The notes: generated by a model not told the origin, from the sequence alone. Shown: positions 49,285 to 60,660, numbered from the stretch's first letter. The stretch is DNA of 64,000 nucleotides from Nageia nagi (GCA_050084985.1 JBITNC010000001.1:27280001-27344000), one strand, 5' to 3'. Translations and numbers: made by a program.

Positions 49285-49763
49285 TGATGGAATTGAAGAA
49301 TTTCATAAACCAAGATAACCTTGAAGCTTCTCCAACAAATCTAACATTCATCCTTCTATCAAAGAAGTAATCAATCATACAAAAATAACACATCATGTAT
49401 AGTTGTTCCTCCATCTCTTGGGAGTACATCCAATTTGAACCATCATTCTATTACTTCTCACAAGATAACTCTCCTACAAATTCTCAATAATTCTTCTACA
49501 AAGCTCCTTCAAGAGCATCTCTACAAGACAAGAATTACCATGCTTCATCAAGTTACATAATGAGAGGGGTACCTCTCTATTTATAAGAATAAACCCGCCC
49601 TTTAACCTTCCTTTTACCCAAGGGTAAGGTTAAAGGTGTTTCTATATTTATTCCTCTTTCTATATTTATTCTTCTAATAATTTAAGGTATCTAAATATAA
49701 TTTAATAATTAAGTGAATTTACATTAAAGATAAATATTATACAATATTACATTACAATTTCCA
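49285..49763 (-). repeat. Solo LTR of the Copia-A family
   Basis: 479 bases, tgatggaattgaag to caatttcca, aligned with the Copia-A LTR 6856-7328 (blocks ttcctcc.tc..gggagtacatcca, ctctctatttata, aagtgaattta). Flanks atagt (49280-49284) and ataat (49764-49768) differ by one base. There is no internal sequence, so the element was lost by LTR-LTR recombination. The orientation follows the Copia-A LTR. Confidence 0.82.
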
Positions 49764-50945
49764 ATAATAGTGTCTATTGGGTAATTGATACCAGTGCTTC
49801 TTTTCATGCAACTTCACATAAGAGAGTATTTCATAAATAATGTTCTTGGTGACTATGGACAAGTGTTGTTAGTTAATGACCAACCTTGTAAAATTATTGG
49901 TATTGGCACTATTGCAATGAAATTACCTAATTGAACACAATGGATGCTACATGAAACAATACATATCCCATATTTAAAAAGAAATCTCATATCTACAAGT
50001 AAATTGGATAAGGAAGGGTACATGGTTTCATTTGGAAATTTTTCTTGGAAAGTCACTAAAGGTTAATTAGTGGTATCTATAGGTAGAATGGTGGGTATAG
50101 TTTATTTACTTACCAATATTTCTAACTACTCCATGAATCTAGTTTCAGTAGGTGAGAAAGGTATGAAATTACTAAACTCAAATAAGTTGCTTTATAATTT
50201 GAAAGATATGGAAATGGGATTTTATGAGAATTGTGTATATGGTAAATAAAGAAGAGTAAGATTTCTTAATGTTTGAAAAGAGAGGAAAAGTGAAAATTTA
50301 GAGTTGGTACATACAAGTGTGTGGGATCCTTCACAAGTAACTTCACTAGGTGTTACATCTTATTATGTCACCTTTATAGATGATCCCATAAGAAATACAT
50401 GGGTTTATTGTATTAATAAAAAATTTGATGTATTTGAAACTTTTAATATTTGGTAGGCATTGGTTGAAAATGAAACTAGTAAAAAGTTAAAATATCTTAA
50501 ATTTGATAATGTTGGTGATTTTTATAGTAAAGAGTTTGATAATTTATATTCAAGAAATGGCATAAGAAGAATAAATGTAGTTCCTAGAACATCTCAAGAA
50601 AGTGGGGTTGCAAAAAGAATGGATAGGGTAATTATAGGATAAGCTAGAAGCATGAGGTTACATGCAAATTTACCTTTATATATTTGGGAAAATATTATTG
50701 ACATTGTTGTTTACTTTATTAATAGGGGTACATCTAGTGCATTGGATGGAGGTATTCATAAAGAGATGCAAACAGGTAAAAGGGTAAATTACTCTTTAAT
50801 TAGAGTATTTGGATGTGAGTCTTTTGTACACATTGATAAAGAGTTTAGAAAGAAACTTGATGCTAAGTCTCAAAAATACTACATTATATATGGTATTGAT
50901 AATCAAAAAATCATATGGGGGGATCATTATTAGAAAATGGTAAAT
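49764..50945 (+). pseudogene. Copia-C protease and integrase remnant
   Basis: The protease begins VYWVIDTSASFHATS (49772-49816; D-T-S instead of D-T/S-G). The pre-integrase part includes IGIGTIAMKLPN. The integrase core is unusually open: VTFIDDPIRNTWVYCINKKF (50370-50430), KYLKFDNVGDFYSKEFDNLY (50488-50547) and PRTSQESGVAKRMDRVI (50583-50633), where the catalytic Glu position reads Lys. The C-terminal part (50652-50933) reads LIRVFGCESFVHIDKEFRKK and ends WGDHY before a stop. Four stops interrupt about 390 codons. Confidence 0.87.
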
Positions 50946-51236
50946 ACCATGTGTAAAAATATAGGGGGTGTTTTTAATATCTAGTTCAACTAGCAATTTA
51001 TTAGTAAGTATTTTATAAGGGGAGGGGGTAGGGGTATTTTAAAAAAATGGAGGGGTAAGGGGTATAGTTAAGGATGGGAGGTTGGAGGGGAGGTGGTAAA
51101 TTTTAAAATTAGGGATTTTAATAAATTTAAAGGGGAGGTGGTAAATTTAACAAAATAGGGGCTTTTTTAAAAAGCTCATTTTTGTGCATATTTTGAAGGC
51201 TTTATACTAAGTGAACCCCCCTCCTGTGAAATATCA
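50946..51236. mobile_element. Small G-rich insertion in Copia-C, MITE-like
   Basis: Copia coding reads WGDHY*K up to about 50943 and resumes with IIRSRDAIFNEKCMHK at 51237. These normally adjoin, so about 290 bases are extra. The insert has a gggggtg-type left part and an acccccctcc right part (a short inverted match) and a repeated aaaggggaggtggtaaattt (near 51086 and 51130). The flanking duplication is unclear (gaaaat / gaaata). Confidence 0.5.
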
Positions 51237-53030
51237 TAAGAAGTAGAGATGCAATATTCAATGAAAAATGTATGCACAAACATAGGTTATAGGTTAAGTA
51301 AAAGAAAAAGGAAGATAATTTAAAGTTTATAACTCTTGATGATGTTCAGGAGCACGTAACACCTAAGGATCAAAATAAAGGTCTTAAACAATAAGAAACA
51401 CAAACTCCACCTAATCTTGTGAGGAGATATTCAAGGCTTAGTAAACCTCTTGGATGATATCATCATACTCATTATTATGTGATTTATACTAAAAGTGGTG
51501 AACCTAAATATTTTAATAAAGCCACACAAATGAGTAAAAAAAATAAGTAAGATCTTTCAATGAAGGATGAGATGGATTATTTACTTAGAAACCAAACTTG
51601 GGATTTGGTTGAGCTTATAAAAAGTAAAAATGAACCAACAAATGAATGGGTGTGCAGGTTGAAAGAGAAAGGAGATGGAAAAATACAATGTAAATCAAGA
51701 TTAGTGGTTAAGGGTTTCACTTAGAAGAAAGGTATAGAATTTGATGAGATCTTTTTACTAGTTATCAACATGACATTCATTAGAGAAATATTGAGTATTT
51801 TTGTTACTGAAAATATTTTTCTTTAACAATTAGAAGTTAGGATAGCTTTCTTTCATGTGGATTTAGAGGAGGATATTTACATGTAATAATCTAAATATTT
51901 TGAGATAAAAGGTAAAGAGGATTGTGTATGTAAATTAAAAAAGAGCTTTTATATGCTCAAAAAAGCTCCAAGATAATGGTATCTTAAGTTTGACACATTT
52001 ATGGGAACTCAAAAGTTTACTAGATGTTAATCTAGTCATTGTGTGTATTTAAAGAGAAATAAAAAATGGAAATTATATTATCTTGCTCTTGTATATGGAT
52101 GATATACTTGTGGTAGGTTATAGCATGTAAGACATTATTAATCTCAAAGAAATGTTAGCTAAAACTTTTGACATGAGGGATTTGGGTGAGGCCAAATAAA
52201 TTTTTATTATGATAATCATAAGGGACAAAGAAAACCATATGTTTAAGTTATCTCATGAGGACTACATTGAGAAGGTCCTAAAAGGGGTCCACTATACCTT
52301 TGGTAAAATACTTTAAGATCATCAAATATTTGTTTCATAAGATACAAGAGGAACAAGAGTTCATGACTAAGGTTCCCTATGCTTAAAAAATTGGGAGTTT
52401 GCTATGTGCTATAGTTTGCACAAGACCACACATAACACAAGTAACAAGAGTTATAAGTAGATTTATGAATAATATGGGAAGAGAACATTGGGAAGTGGTT
52501 AAGTGCATACTCAAGTATTTAAGAGGCACTTAAAATCACTCTTTACATTTTGGAGGTTATAATATTTTCTTGCAAATATATGTTGATTCAAATGTGGAAA
52601 GTGATCAATATGGGGGATGGAGAACTACAAAGTATGTCTTTACCATTGGTGCTTCAAAAATTAGTTGGATCTCCAAGCTTCAACAAGTTGCAACCCTCTC
52701 AACCATGGAAGAAGAGTATGTTGGAGCTACCAAAGATAACAAAGAGATTATTTGGTTCCAAATATTGATGAAGGATCTAGGTAAGGAATACCGATATGCT
52801 ACATTATGAAATGATATCCAAAGTATTATCCAACTTGCAAATAACTCAATATTTTATTCTAAAACCAAACATATACAACTAAGGTACCATTTAATATATT
52901 CTATGATGGATGATGGTTCATTGAAGTTGGGAAATATTCACACATCTAAAAACACTGCTAACATGTTCACAAAGGTGGTAAGAAGGGATAGGTTGAATTT
53001 TTCATCAACTTCAATTGGTATCAAGGAGTA
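51237..53030 (+). pseudogene. Copia-C RT and RNase H remnant
   Basis: It opens IIRSRDAIFNEKCMHK. RT reads MKDEMDYLLRNQTWDLVEL (51559-51615), LVVKGFT (51700-51720), and has the catalytic YMDD at 52092-52103 (LLLYMDDILVVGYS). RNase H (52570-52809) has IYVDSNVESDQYGGWRTTKY, ISWISKLQQVATLSTMEEEY and ATKDNKEIIWFQILMKDLG. The end (about 52860-53030) reads KTKHIQLRYHLIYSMM and NTANMFTKVV. Several stops and frameshifts occur. Confidence 0.87.
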
Positions 53031-53092
53031 AGAGGTCATTATGAGAAGCTTTAAATACCTTATTACAATGTGGTGCAATGTATTAGTCTCCA

Positions 53093-53102
53093 AGTGGGAG
53101 AT
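53093..53102 (+). promoter_or_regulatory. Copia-C polypurine tract
   Basis: agtgggagat directly before the LTR start tgttaagtgtgg. Confidence 0.75.
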
Positions 53103-53515
53103 TGTTAAGTGTGGATCTTGATTATTTGGCTAAGTTTGGTTTTCTCATACTCTATTTATAGTTATATGCATAGTTACAATCATGCAAGACCAATCAGTTG
53201 ATTAACTAGGAAAGGGCATTTTTGGTACTATAATATTAGTTGGCTTGTTAGAGGTTGATCACAAGATCAAGATCAATATGATAGTGGTATATTAACATAT
53301 ATAGAGCATTAAAATCCATTTTAGGTAGTCAAATGCACTCTCCATGATGTCATAATTTATGAGTTGGGGGTTACACTTTATTGGGATGTTTTCCAAGGAT
53401 CTCTTTGATCTAGTTTAAGATTACTTAGAAATGTAACACTCATATAAATCCATGATGTTGGATTGGGATGTATGGTATTTGTAATTTAGGAATTATGAGA
53501 TTATGTAATTTGTGT
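53103..53515 (+). repeat. Copia-C 3' LTR, left part only
   Basis: 413 bases matching the start of 41609-42325. It stops at gattatgtaatttgtgt, where the Sire-like Copia LTR begins. About 290 bases of the LTR, corresponding to 42037-42325, are missing from this side. Confidence 0.85.
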
Positions 53516-54423
53516 TGTTCTTCGAGTGACACTGAGAGGGGGGGTGAATCAATGTATATAAAAATTATCACTATCCAATCTTCTTAAATAAAGACAGATT
53601 AAACGCTAGAGAAAAAAAAAAAGAGCAAGCACACCAGTACATCACACAACACTAGATGTAACGAGGTTCACCAGTTTGGCTACATCCCTGAAAATGACTG
53701 CTTGGACACCAATCCAAATCCAGTCATTAAAGAAAGCTTACAGATTCATAGCACCAACTATGAAGGGTAGCACCAACTACCACTTTAGAAATAGCAGCAC
53801 CGACTGCTTGGAGCACCAACTCCAGCTATCAAGCACCAACTTGATAGAACATTCAAAAGGGATGACAGAATACAGTTCTAGAAGACCCTCAATGGTCTAG
53901 CTCTAATTCTCACTGTTCGTACTCTGCACACAGCTCCGAAGTAACACAGATAAACAATCACTATATTCTCTGCATATTCATTTGCTCATTTCACCTTCTT
54001 TGGATACTCCACACTATCACCTTCTCTTTTGCTCTTCTCTACACGCACATCTCGTCACACTTGCTTGCCTCCTCTCCGGCACTTCACTCTACACACTTCT
54101 CTTCGACAACCGTTACACATCAAGAAAACCCCCAATGAACTGTTCCTATCATTACATGTTATCAAATACAAACTGAAAAGGAATCCTTGTTTGTAACTTC
54201 TTCTGCACCAAAAAGAGTTCACTGTCTGAATCTGCAACTACTGTAACTGTCGAATGCTCCTATTGCTCAAACAGATTTATTCAGACACGTATACCTCTTT
54301 CTCCACTGATTTCGAAGATTTCTGATAATTCCAGACTCTTTTCTTCTTCATAAAGGTATTTTGGATAATTTCAGACTCTTTTCTTCTTCATAATGGTATT
54401 TCTGATAATTCCGGACTCTTTTC

Positions 54424-54663
54424 TTCGCACTTTTATCTTCGCATTTTTGTCTCCGGACTTTTCAACACCTACACCATGATGTCATCATATCCGAACTCCG
54501 ATCTTCGCACTTTTATCTTCGCATTTTTGTCTCCGGACTTTTCAACACCTACACCATGATGTCATCATCTCCGGACTCCGATCTTCGCACTTTTATCTTC
54601 GCACTTTTGTCTCCGGACTTTTCAACACCTATACCATGATGTCATCATATCCGGACTTCGATC
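54424..54663. repeat. 80-bp tandem repeat in LTR, three copies
   Basis: The unit ttcgcacttttatcttcgca, followed by tttttgtctccggacttttc and aacacctacaccatgatgtcatcat, starts at 54424, 54504 and 54584. The same array recurs in the middle LTR at about 61584-61823. Each unit carries atgatgtcatcat and ctccgga(c/a)t. Confidence 0.93.
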
Positions 54664-55067
54664 TTTACCACAACGTGACTCTCTTATTTTCTGTGACATC
54701 ATCCTTTTTAATCTGGAACATTTTACTTCTGGGACATTTACTTTATGGACTCCGTATTGTCAATCTCTCTTTGCCGATCTCATCTCTGCATTCTGGAATG
54801 CTTTATTCGTTGGCTCCGGCTCTTTGATCACTCTTTGCTGACCTCATCATCTCTAGAACCTGGTTCTATTCATAAATGTGAATATCGTTCTCCCCATGAC
54901 ATCATCTCTTGCTTCCAGATTGTTTTACTCGCTGGCTCCGGCTCTTTGATCGCTCCTTGCTTACCTCATCACTTTCAGACTCCGATTTTGAGTGAAGGCC
55001 CAAAATTGCTGACATCATCTCTTCCGGAACGCTTTATTTACTAACCCCGGCTTTACCAAAATCACGT

Positions 55068-55300
55068 GTTGACAACATTGCAATCACTCATCACCTCCAA
55101 AACCTGGTCAAAACCTCCGAAACCTAATCAACACCTTGTTGACAACAGTTACAGTCACGCTTCACCTTCGAAACCCGGTCAAAACCTCCGGAACCCGATC
55201 AACACCTTGTTGACAATAGTTACAGTCACGCTTCACCTCCGGAACCCGGTCAGAACCTCTGAAACCTGATCAACACCACATTGACAACAATTACAATCAC
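55068..55300. repeat. ~70-bp tandem repeat in LTR, three to four copies
   Basis: gttgacaacagttacagtca followed by cgcttcacctccggaacccggtcaaaacctcc starts near 55068, 55138, 55209 and 55280 (last copy partial). Repeated in the middle LTR at about 62228-62460. Confidence 0.93.
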
Positions 55301-55312
55301 TCATGCTCAACA

Positions 55313-55516
55313 ATCTCCCCCTTTGGAATTGTTGGCAACACCACCTTTTCAGACACCAACATCAGGGCTTTTCTCTCCCCCTTTGTCAATAATAACAAAG
55401 GGCATTTACAGACTCCCCCTGAGTCCATACACGACATTCTCATGAAATTAGTAGTATGCATACAAACCATAGAATACACAGAAGCAATATAGGAAGGAAA
55501 AATAAGCACTCCCCCT
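55313..55516 (-). promoter_or_regulatory. Four polypurine tracts
   Basis: On the minus strand AAAGGGGGAGAT abuts the LTR (55313-55323). Further AGGGGGAG tracts lie at 55375-55385, 55413-55420 and 55509-55516, between the pol stop and the LTR. Multiple polypurine tracts of this form are a described feature of Sireviruses. Confidence 0.85.
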
Positions 55517-55539
55517 GAGAATGTGACATCCCGAACTAG

Positions 55540-58209
55540 CTAATGCTTGGGAAAGACAACAACTCCTAGCTTGTTTCGAAGATATTCGAAAATGTCTTTG
55601 GGCAAAGGCTTTGTAAAGATGTTTGCTACTTGCTCTGTGGTTGGAACAAAGTCCAACTGTACTTCTCCTTGTGCCACTCTTTCTTTTAGGAAATGATATC
55701 TGATTGCAATATGCTTTGTTCGTGAGTGCATAACAGGATTTTTTGATATATTTATTGCACTTGTGTTATCACACAGAACTGATATGGGCTCATTAATCTC
55801 TATACCAAAATCTTTTAGCATCTGCTTCATCCATAGAATCTGTGTGCAGCAGGAAGTTGCTGCTATATACTCTACTTCTGCTGTAGATAGGGATACTGAG
55901 TCTTGCTTTTTACTGTGCCAGCTAACAAGATTATTGCCCAAATAAAATGCTCCACCACTGGTGCTCTTCCTATCATCCACGCATCCAGCCCAATCTGCAT
56001 CTGAAAAGGCAGTAAGTGTAAGATCCTTTCCTCTAGGATACCATAAACCAAATTCTACTGTACCTTTGAGATATCTGAATATTCTCTTTACTGCAGTAAC
56101 ATGTGTTTCTTTGGGATTGGCTTGAAATCGAGCAACCATACAAACTGCTTGCAGAATATCCGGTCTAGTAGCTGTTAAATATAATAAACTTCCAATCATT
56201 GACCTGTATTTTGTTTGATCTACAGTTGGTGCATTATCATCCTTGCTTAATTTGCAGCCTGTTGTCATAGGGGTGCTCACAGGTTTACAGTCTTCCATGG
56301 TAAACTTCTTCAGCATCTCCTTAACATACTTGGTTTGAGAAATGAACATGCCATTCTTCAACTTATTGATTTGTAAGCCCAGAAAAAATGCAAGCTCACC
56401 TATCATAGACATCTCGAATTCTGTTTGCATGTTGTCAACAAGATTTTTACATAGCTCATTCTTGCTTCCTCCAAAAATTATATCATCTACATAGACAACA
56501 ATAATTAGATGATTTTCCTTTTCTGATTTAATGTATAAGTTGCTATCCACCATTCCTTTTCTAAAGCCTTGCTGCTGAAGATATGTGTCAAGTCTGGAGT
56601 ACCATGCTCGAGGTGCCTGTTTTAAACCATACAGAGCCTTCTTTAGTTTGCATACCAAATTAGGATTCTCTCCCAACTGGAAACCATCTAGCTGTTCGAT
56701 ATAGACTTCTTCCTCAATTTTGCCATTTAGAAAAGCTGATTTTACATCCATTTGATAAACTGTGAAGTCTTTATACACTGCAAAAGCTAAAAACATGCAA
56801 ATAGCTTCTAATCTGGCCACCGGTGCAAAAGTTTCTTCAAAATCAATTCCTTCAACCTGAGCATATCCCTTGCAGACCAGTCTAGCTTTATTTCGAACCA
56901 CTATCCCGTATTCATTCAACTTATTGTGAAAAATCCACTTTGTGCCAATCACATTTTTGTTGGCTGGTCTAGGAACGAGTTCCCATGTTTCATTCTTTTC
57001 AATTTGAGTGAGTTCCTCCTCCATAGCTTTCATCCAGCTTTTATCTTGGCTAGCTTCTAAGACATTTTTAGGCTCTATATTGGATAGGAGAGAATAGGTG
57101 CTTGAAATCCCTTTGCGAGTTTGGATGCCTGTATGAAACTCACCGATTATCTGCTTTTGTGGATGATCCTTGTGCCATCTTTTTGGTGGAATTTTTGAAT
57201 TTTCATCTTCTTCCGCCTCACTTTCTGAAACATTGTTTGGGTTAATTGGTGAATTTGAATCTTCTGGTTTCTTCACTTGTGATTGCTGTATAGGAGGCTG
57301 AGATTTGTTTTTATTCTTTTTATCTTCTTCAACTGAATCTTGATAGTTAGGAAGATCATCATCATCATTTCTCCTGGGAAGATCTCTTTGCTCATCAACA
57401 CGAACATCAGCACTATCAACGATTGTTTTTGTCCTTTTATTGTAACACCTATATGCTTTGCTCTTCAAGGAGTAACCAAGAAAGATGCCTTCATCAGACC
57501 TATCCTCAAACTTTCCTAAATTTTCTTCTATTCTCTTGATATAGCATTTACTGCCAAAGATTTTGAAGTGCCTCACCGTAGCTTTTCTTCCAAACCATAA
57601 TTCATATGGTGTTTTATCTTCATGTGGTCGCATCATACATCTATTTTGAATGTGCACTGCAGTATGCACTGCTTCTTTCCAGAACCTATCAGTAACATTG
57701 CTTTCTATCAGCATGGTTCGAGCCATTTCTTGTACTGCTCTATTTTTTCTTTCAACTACTCCATTTTGTTGTGGAGTTCTTGCTGTAGAGAATTGTCTTT
57801 TAATTCCGTGTTGTATGCAAAACTTAGAAAACTCATCAGATGTGAACTCACCTCCTCTGTCTGAGCGAAGACATTTAATCCTCCTCTCTATCTGGTTTTC
57901 TACTTGATTTTTAAATGCTTTGAACATTTCAAAAGCTTCATGTTTATGTTTTAAAAATTGCACCCAAGTCATTCTTGAATAATCATCTATGAACAGCATA
58001 AAATACTTATCTCCATTGAAGCTTTGTGTTCTCATTGGTCCGCATAGGTCGGTGTGTACGATTTCCAATGGTTTGCTGGTGTGATATTCTTTCACTTTGA
58101 ACTTTTCTTGAGTTTGCTTTCCCCTTTGACATGAATCACAGATTTCATTTGCTGGTTTGCTGATATTGGGCATATCTCTTACTGCTCTTTTTGAGCAAAT
58201 GTTCATCAA
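55540..58209 (-). CDS. Sire-like Copia pol: integrase, RT, RNase H (889 codons open)
   Basis: Open from 58209 to a TAG at 55540-55542. The integrase zinc cysteines (CDSCQRGK) are at residues 24-27. The catalytic triad is intact with D54 (VHTDLCGP), D117 (SDRGGEF) and E153 (NGVVERKN), in the D,D(35)E spacing. RT starts near residue 390; [16 protein letters not shown] is at 491-506 and the catalytic YVDD at 573-576. RNase H has FSDADWAGC at 735-743, STAEVEY from 775 and LCDN at 812-815. The frame is shifted relative to the upstream part (58210-58601): an A-run near 58209 appears one base short, splitting the polyprotein. All visible catalytic residues here are kept. Confidence 0.95.
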   Translation of the reverse strand: MMNICSKRAVRDMPNISKPANEICDSCQRGKQTQEKFKVKEYHTSKPLEIVHTDLCGPMRTQSFNGDKYFMLFIDDYSRMTWVQFLKHKHEAFEMFKAFKNQVENQIERRIKCLRSDRGGEFTSDEFSKFCIQHGIKRQFSTARTPQQNGVVERKNRAVQEMARTMLIESNVTDRFWKEAVHTAVHIQNRCMMRPHEDKTPYELWFGRKATVRHFKIFGSKCYIKRIEENLGKFEDRSDEGIFLGYSLKSKAYRCYNKRTKTIVDSADVRVDEQRDLPRRNDDDDLPNYQDSVEEDKKNKNKSQPPIQQSQVKKPEDSNSPINPNNVSESEAEEDENSKIPPKRWHKDHPQKQIIGEFHTGIQTRKGISSTYSLLSNIEPKNVLEASQDKSWMKAMEEELTQIEKNETWELVPRPANKNVIGTKWIFHNKLNEYGIVVRNKARLVCKGYAQVEGIDFEETFAPVARLEAICMFLAFAVYKDFTVYQMDVKSAFLNGKIEEEVYIEQLDGFQLGENPNLVCKLKKALYGLKQAPRAWYSRLDTYLQQQGFRKGMVDSNLYIKSEKENHLIIVVYVDDIIFGGSKNELCKNLVDNMQTEFEMSMIGELAFFLGLQINKLKNGMFISQTKYVKEMLKKFTMEDCKPVSTPMTTGCKLSKDDNAPTVDQTKYRSMIGSLLYLTATRPDILQAVCMVARFQANPKETHVTAVKRIFRYLKGTVEFGLWYPRGKDLTLTAFSDADWAGCVDDRKSTSGGAFYLGNNLVSWHSKKQDSVSLSTAEVEYIAATSCCTQILWMKQMLKDFGIEINEPISVLCDNTSAINISKNPVMHSRTKHIAIRYHFLKERVAQGEVQLDFVPTTEQVANIFTKPLPKDIFEYLRNKLGVVVFPKH

Positions 58210-58796
58210 GTTTTAAAATAGATGTGTCCTAATCTCTTATGCCATAGCCAATCATCACTCTCCTTGCCTAGAAGACATGATCCCTCTGAAATATCTAATA
58301 AGGTGTATAAATTGCCACAGGTTCTTGTACCAACTGCTACAAGTCTACCACTATTGGTCCTTCGGATCTCACAGCCATGCTTTTTGAAAATTACATCATG
58401 TCCTTTGTCACATATTTGACTGACGCTCAACAAATTATGCTTCAGTCCCACAACAAATAATACCTCTTCAGATCTGATTTTGCCGTCATTTATTTTGATT
58501 GTCCCTTTGCCGATAATTTGTGCACCATCATTGTTTCCAAATTTTACTGACCCACCTTCATATTCCTGTAGGTTTTGAAATTTCTTCTTGTCGCCCGTCA
58601 TGTGACTTGAGCATCCGCTGTCTAATATCCATGGTGATGGTTTGTCTTGAGCTTTTAATGTTGTTTGAACAATTAAAGACTCTTTATCCTCTCTGAGTTT
58701 CTCCTTTTCTTTCCAGACTTATTTTCCTTTTGTTTCAGCTTCTTGTTTCTTATTATACTTTTCTTCCTGTGGATGACTGCTCTGAAATTGTTTATT
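58210..58796 (-). pseudogene. Sire-like Copia protease and pre-integrase part
   Basis: Same frame as gag. The protease active site WILDSGCSSHMTGD is at about 58595-58636, with the D-S-G intact. Then GLKHNLLSVSQICDKG and the zinc histidines WHKRLGH end at the frameshift near 58209. A TAA at 58719-58721 lies between gag and protease. An open segment of 131 codons (58206-58601) remains. Confidence 0.88.
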
Positions 58797-60610
58797 CTAT
58801 CTTGTGGAAGGAAATTGTCTTGGTGGAAAGAACCTCATGCCATGATTATGTTTGTAGAATCGGGCAATGTGTCCATATTCATGACAGTTGTAACACTCAA
58901 CAGGATACTCCATTAGTGGGCCGAATGCATTCCTAGTAACAAAGGTTCTTGGAGAGATATTATACTTACATTCAGAAATTTTGTGTCCATATGCATTGCA
59001 TTTGAAACAGTATCCATTGAAGGGATGGATATATCTATTATGTTGCTGAGTACTTCTTGGTCTTGCATAGGGTCTTCTTTTGGAATGCACTTGAGTGAAG
59101 CCATCATCCTCCAGTCCTGAGCCACCTTCCTTCTTATTGGTTTCTTTTATGTTTTCCCTTTTTGTGTCATGGGAAGATTGTCCTTGTTCATATCCCAGAC
59201 CAGATTTATCAGAAAACATTCTTTGACTGTTAATGACTTCGCTGAGTTTAGTCGACCTTCCTTCTAGATATTCAAAAGAGCTGAGTTTCTTGGTGACTTC
59301 CTCTAGTTGCATACGTAGCCCAGTTATTTCTTCTTCGAGCGTGCTGCAATTTTTAACTTTCACAAGAAGCTGTTCCTCCAAACTCTCATTTATCCTCTTA
59401 GATTCTTCCACTTCTATTTTTAAGGTTTCTATAATATTATTTGCATCATCAAACCTTTTTGAGAGTTTCTTGTTTTTCTTTACTTCTTTATTTAGTTCAT
59501 TCAATGCAGTTATTAGTTCTTCTTCAAGATCAAACTCATTCTCACAATCATTTTCTTCATCTGTCTCTTCCTTGTTATGTTCTTGGATAATTTGATTATC
59601 TACATTCAGTTTCTCTTCAAATGCCATAAACAATGCTCCATTGAATCCCTTTTCTGATTCATTACTAGAATCATCATCAGAGGAGCCTTTATTTCTAGAT
59701 ATGAAGTTCTGTCTTTTTGACCTTCTGTTTCGAGCATGAGATTTCATTTTGTGGTTTTTCTCAAAATATGATTCTTGATCATCTTTATCAGTTTTTCTAT
59801 ATGGACATTTTGAAATGAAATGACCAATACCACCACAGTTAAAACATTTAAATGGAAGTTTGCCTTCATATTTACCTTTTCCCCTTTTTAGCTTTCTAAT
59901 GAAATTTGCTTCTTCTTCATCAGATTGTTCCTTATCGTCAGAATCTATTTTGGCTTTGGTACTGTTGTTGGCTTTAAATGCTACTTCCTTTTCTGAATGC
60001 TTTGCTTTTCCTATCCTCATTTCATAAGCAGTCAGTGAACCATGCATTTCATCCATGCTGAACGTTTTCAAATTTTTTGCTTCTTCAATAGCGGACACCT
60101 TTGAATCAAAGCGAGATGTGAGAGAGCGCAGTACCTTTTTCACGATGACATGATCTTCAATTTCTTCCCCAAGTCCTCTGATTGCATTAGTAATTTCATT
60201 TACTCTCAACATGTATGCTTCGATGGTTTCATCTTCATTCATCTTTAGAACTTCGAATTGAGCTCTATAAGTTTGGAGTTTTGCTTCCTTGACTTTATCA
60301 TCTCCTTCGTGAATGCTCTTCAACTTATTCCATATTTCATTTGCAGATTTGCATGCCATAACTTTCACCAGTTCACTGTCCACAAGACCACACATTAGAG
60401 CATTTCTTGCTTTTGCATCACATTCAAATGCCTTTCTTTCTGCGTCATTTGATGGCCCTGCAGGGGAGGAGTGTAACCCCTTTTAACAGCATCCCAAATG
60501 CCAAAACCCAATGCACTGAGATAAGTCTTCATTCAAATTTTCTAGAAAGCATAATTGTTTCCATCAAAGAGAGGTGCTTTGTTAGATGAGAAACCTTCTC
60601 CGCTTGCCAT
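58797..60610 (-). pseudogene. Sire-like Copia gag
   Basis: The start MASGEGFSSNKAPLFDGNNY (ATG at 60608-60610) is the typical gag opening. It is followed by TAG (60542-60544, Trp position) and TGA (60533-60535, Arg position) and a frameshift near 60465. From 60395 a 532-codon frame is open to TAG at 58797. It has the UBN2 domain (EIWNKLKSIHEGDDKVKEAK and beyond), a zinc knuckle CFNCGGIGHFISKC near residues 182-195, an acidic/Lys-rich linker, a coiled coil (KLKIEVEESKR-type heptads near residues 290-390), and two more knuckles, CFKCNAYGHKISEC and CYNCHEYGHIARFY (the last lacks its final Cys). The C-terminal frame leads directly into protease. Confidence 0.9.
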
Positions 60611-60660
60611 AGTGCCACTACCAGGATCTCCTTAGCTGTTATAGCCTAAGTAGGAACTGT

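Larger units (their letters stand above)
41609..53515 (+). mobile_element. Copia-C: Copia element carrying several nested insertions
   Basis: Plus-strand order: 5' LTR 41609-42325, primer site, gag 42420-43021, Gypsy-B insertion, gag 49048-49284, solo LTR, protease to integrase 49764-50945, small insert, RT to RNase H 51237-53030, polypurine tract, 3' LTR 53103-53515 cut by the youngest Copia. Removing the insertions leaves a conventional element of about 5 kb. The rest of its 3' LTR must lie to the right of the window. Confidence 0.9.
53516..55312 (-). repeat. Sire-like Copia 3' LTR (left)
   Basis: 1797 bases from tgttcttcgagtgac to catgctcaaca. The right end is fixed by the adjoining polypurine tract and the left end by identity with the middle LTR. 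It carries the two internal tandem arrays listed below. The small open frames inside are not genes. Confidence 0.92.

Noticed and set aside
54745-55269. Open frames of 60-99 codons inside the Sire-like LTRs
   Set aside because: They lie wholly within LTR tandem repeats, are repeated exactly in the middle LTR, and resemble no protein.
58222-59595. Plus-strand frames opposite gag (for example 59233-59595)
   Set aside because: Serine/leucine-rich antisense shadows of the minus-strand gag coding sequence.
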